8,545 nucleotides of DNA from Verrucomicrobiia bacterium (GTDB taxonomy: Bacteria > Verrucomicrobiota > Verrucomicrobiia > Limisphaerales > JAUIHU01), in assembly GCA_030432175.1 (NCBI GenBank), contig JAUIHU010000162.1, forward strand, positions 1 through 8,545, read 5' to 3'. The translations under genes were made by a program, and so were the position numbers. Under the pieces are notes generated by a model that saw only the letters and a program-made list of their open reading frames with translations, was not told the origin of the DNA and did not search any database. Below are positions 5,698-8,545 of this stretch, piece by piece (the stretch's first letter is position 1; every line of letters begins with the position of its first letter).

Positions 5698-6993
5698 TTA
5701 TTCAGAACAAGGTGATTTATCCCGAATCTCCTGATCTGTCGGCGCATGCAGCGTTCCTACCTTCAGTTCATCAGGGAGCTTGAAATGGTGAGGATGCGCA
5801 GAGGCGAGGTTCAGGATGGATTGGCCGGCAATAATATGAAAACTCTGCGCCCAGGCGAGAGGCGTGTTATGACCGGGCTCGCCATCGACATACATTTCCG
5901 GAACAAAGCCGACGTCAGGTGTCATGACTCGTTCCAAAGCGGCAAAGTACTGCGTGGCTTTATTGAAGTAAGCCACCCGTTCTTCCCAGGAGAAATGAAT
6001 GGTGTTTCGCGCAGCGTCAAAATCAATGCCATGCTCGGCAAATTTTACGTAGCAAATCGCCAGCCAGGCCAGTCCCAGCGGCCATTGCGCCGGATCTCCA
6101 TCCGCATGTTGTGTGCCTTTGCCAATGTACTTGTCGTGTGGATTACGAATCACCCCATAAGGCCGAACCAGATGGGTTTCGATTTGATCCAGAATCATCC
6201 GTTTGGTTTCCAAATCGACAATATTGTAGGGCCAGATCAGGCTCATTTGGGCCAGGTCATAGGGACGAGAATCGGACTCCCGAGGCAAAAGACGTCCGAG
6301 CGACTTGTACCCTTCCGCAATCATCCGTTCACTCACTGGCACATGAACGCCGAGTTCGACATTTCGCGGATACTTGTAGTTATAAAATCCCTGATCAAAC
6401 CACATCATCAATCCACCCAGCACGGCTCCAAAGCTGCTGGAGTGTTCTTCCGGACCTTCCTCCCACATGCCATAATCGGATTCAAAGCCCATGTTAAAAA
6501 TGTAATCCCGGATGTGCGCGACCAACGTGTAGTCTTCCCGACTGAACTCAAATCCAAACCCTTTCTTGATCAGGTCGCCCATCTTGTACATGAACAACCC
6601 AAACACATCCAACTGGTGGTGTCCCCACTCGTCCGTCAGACTATTGAATGTCGTTGGATGCACCCGCGCTGGCATAAATAATCCCCGTTGACTGTGAATG
6701 TCCGGTTTAATGATGGACGCGTCGATAATGATCCGGTGGTAGCGTTTGAAAATCTCCAGCGCCAATCGGTAGCTCTGAATCAGTTTGTCGAAGCAGCCGA
6801 CGTATTCGTTGGCGTAGCTGGCATACAGAATATCCCGGATCCAATATACGTTGTACGCATCGCCAGCGCCGTCATCCCCGGCGTACAGGCTGGCGACATA
6901 TCCGCCGTTGACCTTTCGCATCTTTTCGAGATTGCTGTATGAACGCCGGATTCGTTGCTCTAAGGGCAGTGAGTGAAATGCAGTAGTAGCCAT
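5698..6993 (-). CDS. GH15 / phosphorylase-kinase-alpha-like glycoside hydrolase, cytoplasmic
   Basis: The (alpha/alpha)6-barrel GH15 family includes glucoamylases, glucodextranases and trehalases; the regulatory subunits of eukaryotic phosphorylase kinase share the fold. From ATG 6993 the protein has 431 residues and resembles this group throughout: YNVYWIRDILYASY (47-60, substrate-binding WxRD), TDEWGHHQLDVFG (120-132), YGMWEEGPEEHSSSFGAVL (174-192) and FVPEMYVDGEPGHNTPLAWAQSFHI (363-387). By family analogy Glu178 or Glu179 would be the general acid and Glu366 the general base; both positions are filled, so it is probably active. No signal peptide or starch-binding domain is visible, suggesting intracellular alpha-glucan or oligosaccharide hydrolysis. 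A TTG at 7023 would add 10 residues; ATG 6993 is preferred. It diverges from the isomerase-like gene. The substrate cannot be read from the sequence. Confidence 0.8.
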   Translation of the reverse strand: MATTAFHSLPLEQRIRRSYSNLEKMRKVNGGYVASLYAGDDGAGDAYNVYWIRDILYASYANEYVGCFDKLIQSYRLALEIFKRYHRIIIDASIIKPDIHSQRGLFMPARVHPTTFNSLTDEWGHHQLDVFGLFMYKMGDLIKKGFGFEFSREDYTLVAHIRDYIFNMGFESDYGMWEEGPEEHSSSFGAVLGGLMMWFDQGFYNYKYPRNVELGVHVPVSERMIAEGYKSLGRLLPRESDSRPYDLAQMSLIWPYNIVDLETKRMILDQIETHLVRPYGVIRNPHDKYIGKGTQHADGDPAQWPLGLAWLAICYVKFAEHGIDFDAARNTIHFSWEERVAYFNKATQYFAALERVMTPDVGFVPEMYVDGEPGHNTPLAWAQSFHIIAGQSILNLASAHPHHFKLPDELKVGTLHAPTDQEIRDKSPCSE

Positions 6994-7002
6994 GTTTCTA
7001 GT

Positions 7003-7035
7003 CAATAGGTCAGTCCCATCCAAAGAACCCTATTG
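7003..7035. repeat. Inverted repeat CAATAGG-N19-CCTATTG in the divergent control region
   Basis: Perfect 7-base arms lie at 7003-7009 and 7029-7035. The first ends 9 bases upstream of the glycosidase ATG. It could be an operator for the divergent gene pair or a leader hairpin of the glycosidase mRNA. The remainder of the 128-base gap is A/T-rich toward the isomerase gene, with a repeated ATTAAAA heptamer (7080-7093) that could be an UP-like element. No clear -35/-10 pair was found. Confidence 0.35.
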
Positions 7036-7121
7036 GCGCTGATTGTTCGTTTTGGCAAGAACCAAGCAAAGTGAAGTGAATTAAAAATTAAAAATCAGGA
7101 TTTATCTGCTACTCTTCTCCC

Positions 7122-8087
7122 ATGAAAATCAAAGCCAACGCACAAACCTCATCCCGTCGATCATTCCTCCAATCCGTTGCCGCCGGTTCTCTGGCTGTCG
7201 GGTCAGCGCCATTGCTCAATTCAACAGCAGAAGCAGCCGAAACGCCGGTCGCTGCAAAATCCCGGATCAAGCTCGGGATCTCTACTTATTCCTACTGGCA
7301 CTTTCGGGATCCGAAAACACCGATTGAAACCGTAATTGATCGCGCTGCGGCTTTGGGCGTGGAAGGAGTAGATATTCTGCATCGTCAGATGGATTCGGAG
7401 GAAATCCCGTACCTGCAGAAGCTCAAGCGACATGCGTTTGTGAATGGAGTGGATTTGATTTGTCTTTCGATTCACCAGGACTTTGTTTCTCCAAATGCAG
7501 AGGATCGCGAAAAAGCGATTCAGCACACCATTCGCTGCATTCGGCTGGCGCATGAAATGGGAATTCCCAGCATTCGATTGAACTCCGGACGTTGGGGAAC
7601 CGTGCGTTCCTTCAATCGCCTGATGGAATTGCGAGGTGAAGAACCGCCATTGGAAGGCTACACACTGGACAACGCATTTGAGTGGTGCATTGATTCGATC
7701 AACAAATGCCTGGAAGCGGCAGCTCGTTACGGAGTTGTGTTGGCGCTGGAAAATCATTGGGGGCTCACCCGGACTCCTGAAGGACTGTTGCGGATTGCGA
7801 AGGCGATTGATTCTCCGTGGTTGGGTGTATTGATGGATACCGGGAATTTCCTGGAAGAACCGTATGACAAACTGGAAATGATCGCTGACCGCGCGGTGTT
7901 TGTGCAGGCCAAGACCTATTATGGCGGCGGCGAGTGGTACACATTGGATTTGGATTATCCAAGAATTGGGCAGATTTTGAAGAATGTGAATTACAGTGGG
8001 TACGTTTCCATTGAGTTTGAAGGCAAGGCTCCTTACGAAGAAGGGGTGAGCAAGAGCGTGGAGATGTTGCGGGCGGCTTTGAGTTAG
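7122..8087 (+). CDS. Tat-exported sugar phosphate isomerase/epimerase-like TIM-barrel protein
   Basis: The family (xylose-isomerase-like TIM barrel, Pfam AP_endonuc_2) contains metal-dependent ketose epimerases, isomerases and endonuclease IV. The 321-residue protein starts with a Tat signal: SSRRSFLQ (10-17), a hydrophobic stretch to about 32, and a likely cleavage site near AEAAE (36-40). The barrel begins at IKLGISTYSYWHF (49-61). Metal-ligand positions follow the family order: E210 in LALENHWG, D239 in LMDTGN, and E298 in SIEFEG; the third position, usually His, appears as Gln262 in FVQAK. An ALGVEGVDIL segment (77-86) and SIHQDF (116-121) are also typical. Related exported proteins are numerous in Planctomycetota and Verrucomicrobiota, mostly without known substrates. 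Extracytoplasmic location makes a phosphorylated substrate unlikely. It starts at ATG 7122 after a pyrimidine-rich leader without Shine-Dalgarno sequence, and diverges from the glycosidase gene. Confidence 0.9.
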   Translation: MKIKANAQTSSRRSFLQSVAAGSLAVGSAPLLNSTAEAAETPVAAKSRIKLGISTYSYWHFRDPKTPIETVIDRAAALGVEGVDILHRQMDSEEIPYLQKLKRHAFVNGVDLICLSIHQDFVSPNAEDREKAIQHTIRCIRLAHEMGIPSIRLNSGRWGTVRSFNRLMELRGEEPPLEGYTLDNAFEWCIDSINKCLEAAARYGVVLALENHWGLTRTPEGLLRIAKAIDSPWLGVLMDTGNFLEEPYDKLEMIADRAVFVQAKTYYGGGEWYTLDLDYPRIGQILKNVNYSGYVSIEFEGKAPYEEGVSKSVEMLRAALS

Positions 8088-8100
8088 ATGCTTCGGCATT
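8087..8100 (+). terminator. UUCG-tetraloop hairpin at the stop codon of the isomerase-like gene
   Basis: ATGC (8088-8091), loop TTCG (8092-8095) and GCAT (8096-8099) form a perfect 4-base-pair stem, extended by one G-U pair (8087/8100). The C(UUCG)G loop is exceptionally stable. It abuts the TAG stop and is followed by AATTATTA, which is A/U-rich but not a U run. It may be a weak terminator or a 3'-end protecting hairpin. Confidence 0.35.
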
Positions 8101-8153
8101 AATTATTAGAATACTCGTGATTACCGAATAGTGGAGTAGTCCAATATTCAAGC

Positions 8154-8545
8154 ATGAGATTCAGGAAGGCGTTTTCTTTGGTTGAGGTTCTGGTGACGAT
8201 TGGGATTATCATGATTTTGTTATCATTGATTCTTCCAGCGCTTTCCAGGGCCAAAGCCCGTGGAAGGAAAGTGGTGTGTCAAAACAACCTGCGCCAAATT
8301 GGGTTGGGGCTCCATATGTACGTGGATGACAACTCAAACCTCTATCCGTATTGGGTTAACCCGGCCGCTCCCGAGTTTGATGAAATAGTTGGCCCTGAAA
8401 ATACCAGATACTGGTGGGCCAAGCTGTTGCCTTATCATCCTGTCAGCTGGCTTGCGCCGGGTTATCATTGTCCTGGATATCAAGGGGAGATTTTCGGAGA
8501 AATCGGGGCTCGTCCTCCTCTGGGGAGTTACGGATATAATGCGAG
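8154..8545 (+). CDS. Prepilin-like protein with N-terminal methylation/cleavage motif (3' end outside the window)
   Basis: A frame opens at ATG 8154 and remains open for 130 codons to the right edge, so the gene is partial. It starts with a short basic leader MRFRKA followed by FSLVEVLVTIGIIMILLSLILPAL, a type IV prepilin/pseudopilin N-terminus: cleavage expected between Ala6 and Phe7, Glu at +5 (residue 11), then a hydrophobic helix of about 20 residues. Ala rather than Gly at -1 is common in the expanded prepilin-like families of Verrucomicrobiota. Next comes SRAKARGRKVVCQNNLRQIGLGLHMYVDDNSNLYP (31-65), the conserved segment of type II secretion-like proteins of these phyla, and SYGYNA (125-130). 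Cysteines at 42 and 106 could pair outside the membrane. Role: probably surface or periplasmic; function unknown. It lies 66 bases after the isomerase-like gene, with no Shine-Dalgarno sequence. Confidence 0.88.
   Translation, partial: MRFRKAFSLVEVLVTIGIIMILLSLILPALSRAKARGRKVVCQNNLRQIGLGLHMYVDDNSNLYPYWVNPAAPEFDEIVGPENTRYWWAKLLPYHPVSWLAPGYHCPGYQGEIFGEIGARPPLGSYGYNA

Noticed and set aside
5746..6681. A 311-codon open frame on the plus strand opposite the glycosidase gene.
   Set aside because: The minus strand carries an intact protein with GH15 motifs over the whole stretch; the plus-strand translation has no recognisable domain and is a shadow of its codon composition.
7221..8099. A 292-codon open frame on the minus strand opposite the isomerase-like gene.
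   Set aside because: The sense strand has a Tat signal and conserved metal-site motifs in order. The opposite translation is rich in Gln, Asn, His and Phe with no domain pattern, typical of an antisense shadow.
1..8545. Search for CRISPR repeats, tRNA or rRNA genes, insertion sequences, toxin-antitoxin pairs and phage genes.
   Set aside because: No regularly spaced repeats, cloverleaf-like segments, transposase-like frames, terminal repeats with target duplications or small paired genes were seen.

Overview
The window looks like an ordinary chromosomal stretch of a Verrucomicrobiota-type bacterium, or a close relative in the Planctomycetota-Verrucomicrobiota-Chlamydiota group. That assignment is an inference from gene content: a Tat-exported DUF1501 protein, a Tat-exported sugar isomerase/epimerase-like TIM barrel, and a prepilin-like protein of the 'AFSLVE ... 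SYGYN' kind that these phyla carry in many copies. No rRNA or ribosomal-protein marker is present to confirm it. Base composition is roughly balanced, and nothing marks a horizontally acquired island: no transposase, integrase, tRNA, CRISPR array or phage gene was seen.

Layout. Positions 1-6993 are read on the minus strand; from there to the right edge genes are read on the plus strand. In minus-strand transcription order the left block is: a cytoplasmic GH15/phosphorylase-kinase-alpha-like glycosidase (5698-6993); a Tat-signal DUF1501 protein (4178-5602); an HU-type nucleoid protein (3643-3927); a ketopantoate reductase family protein (2538-3548); glutamyl-tRNA synthetase gltX (1041-2396); a divergent UbiA-like membrane protein (174-1031); and the first 20 codons of an unidentified gene leaving at the left edge (1-62). 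The plus-strand block is a Tat-exported isomerase/epimerase-like protein (7122-8087) and the 5' part of a prepilin-like gene that leaves at the right edge (8154-8545).

Gene relations. gltX and the UbiA-like gene are separated by only 9 bases and are very probably co-transcribed. Other same-strand neighbours are 66-250 bases apart and look like separate units, several with hairpins between them. The glycosidase and the isomerase-like gene diverge from a 128-base control region holding a 7-base inverted repeat. Both could act on sugars, one in the cytoplasm and one outside it, but a shared pathway is only a guess.

Most interesting points: a GluRS lacking the Cys-rich zinc-binding insertion; a UbiA-like protein with only part of the usual Asp-rich motif; a DUF1501 gene without its usual cytochrome-c-type partner; near absence of Shine-Dalgarno sequences; and an apparent excess of GGATCC palindromes. 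I found no convincing undescribed multi-gene system. There is no gene-free stretch above 300 bases; the longest gap is 3928-4177.
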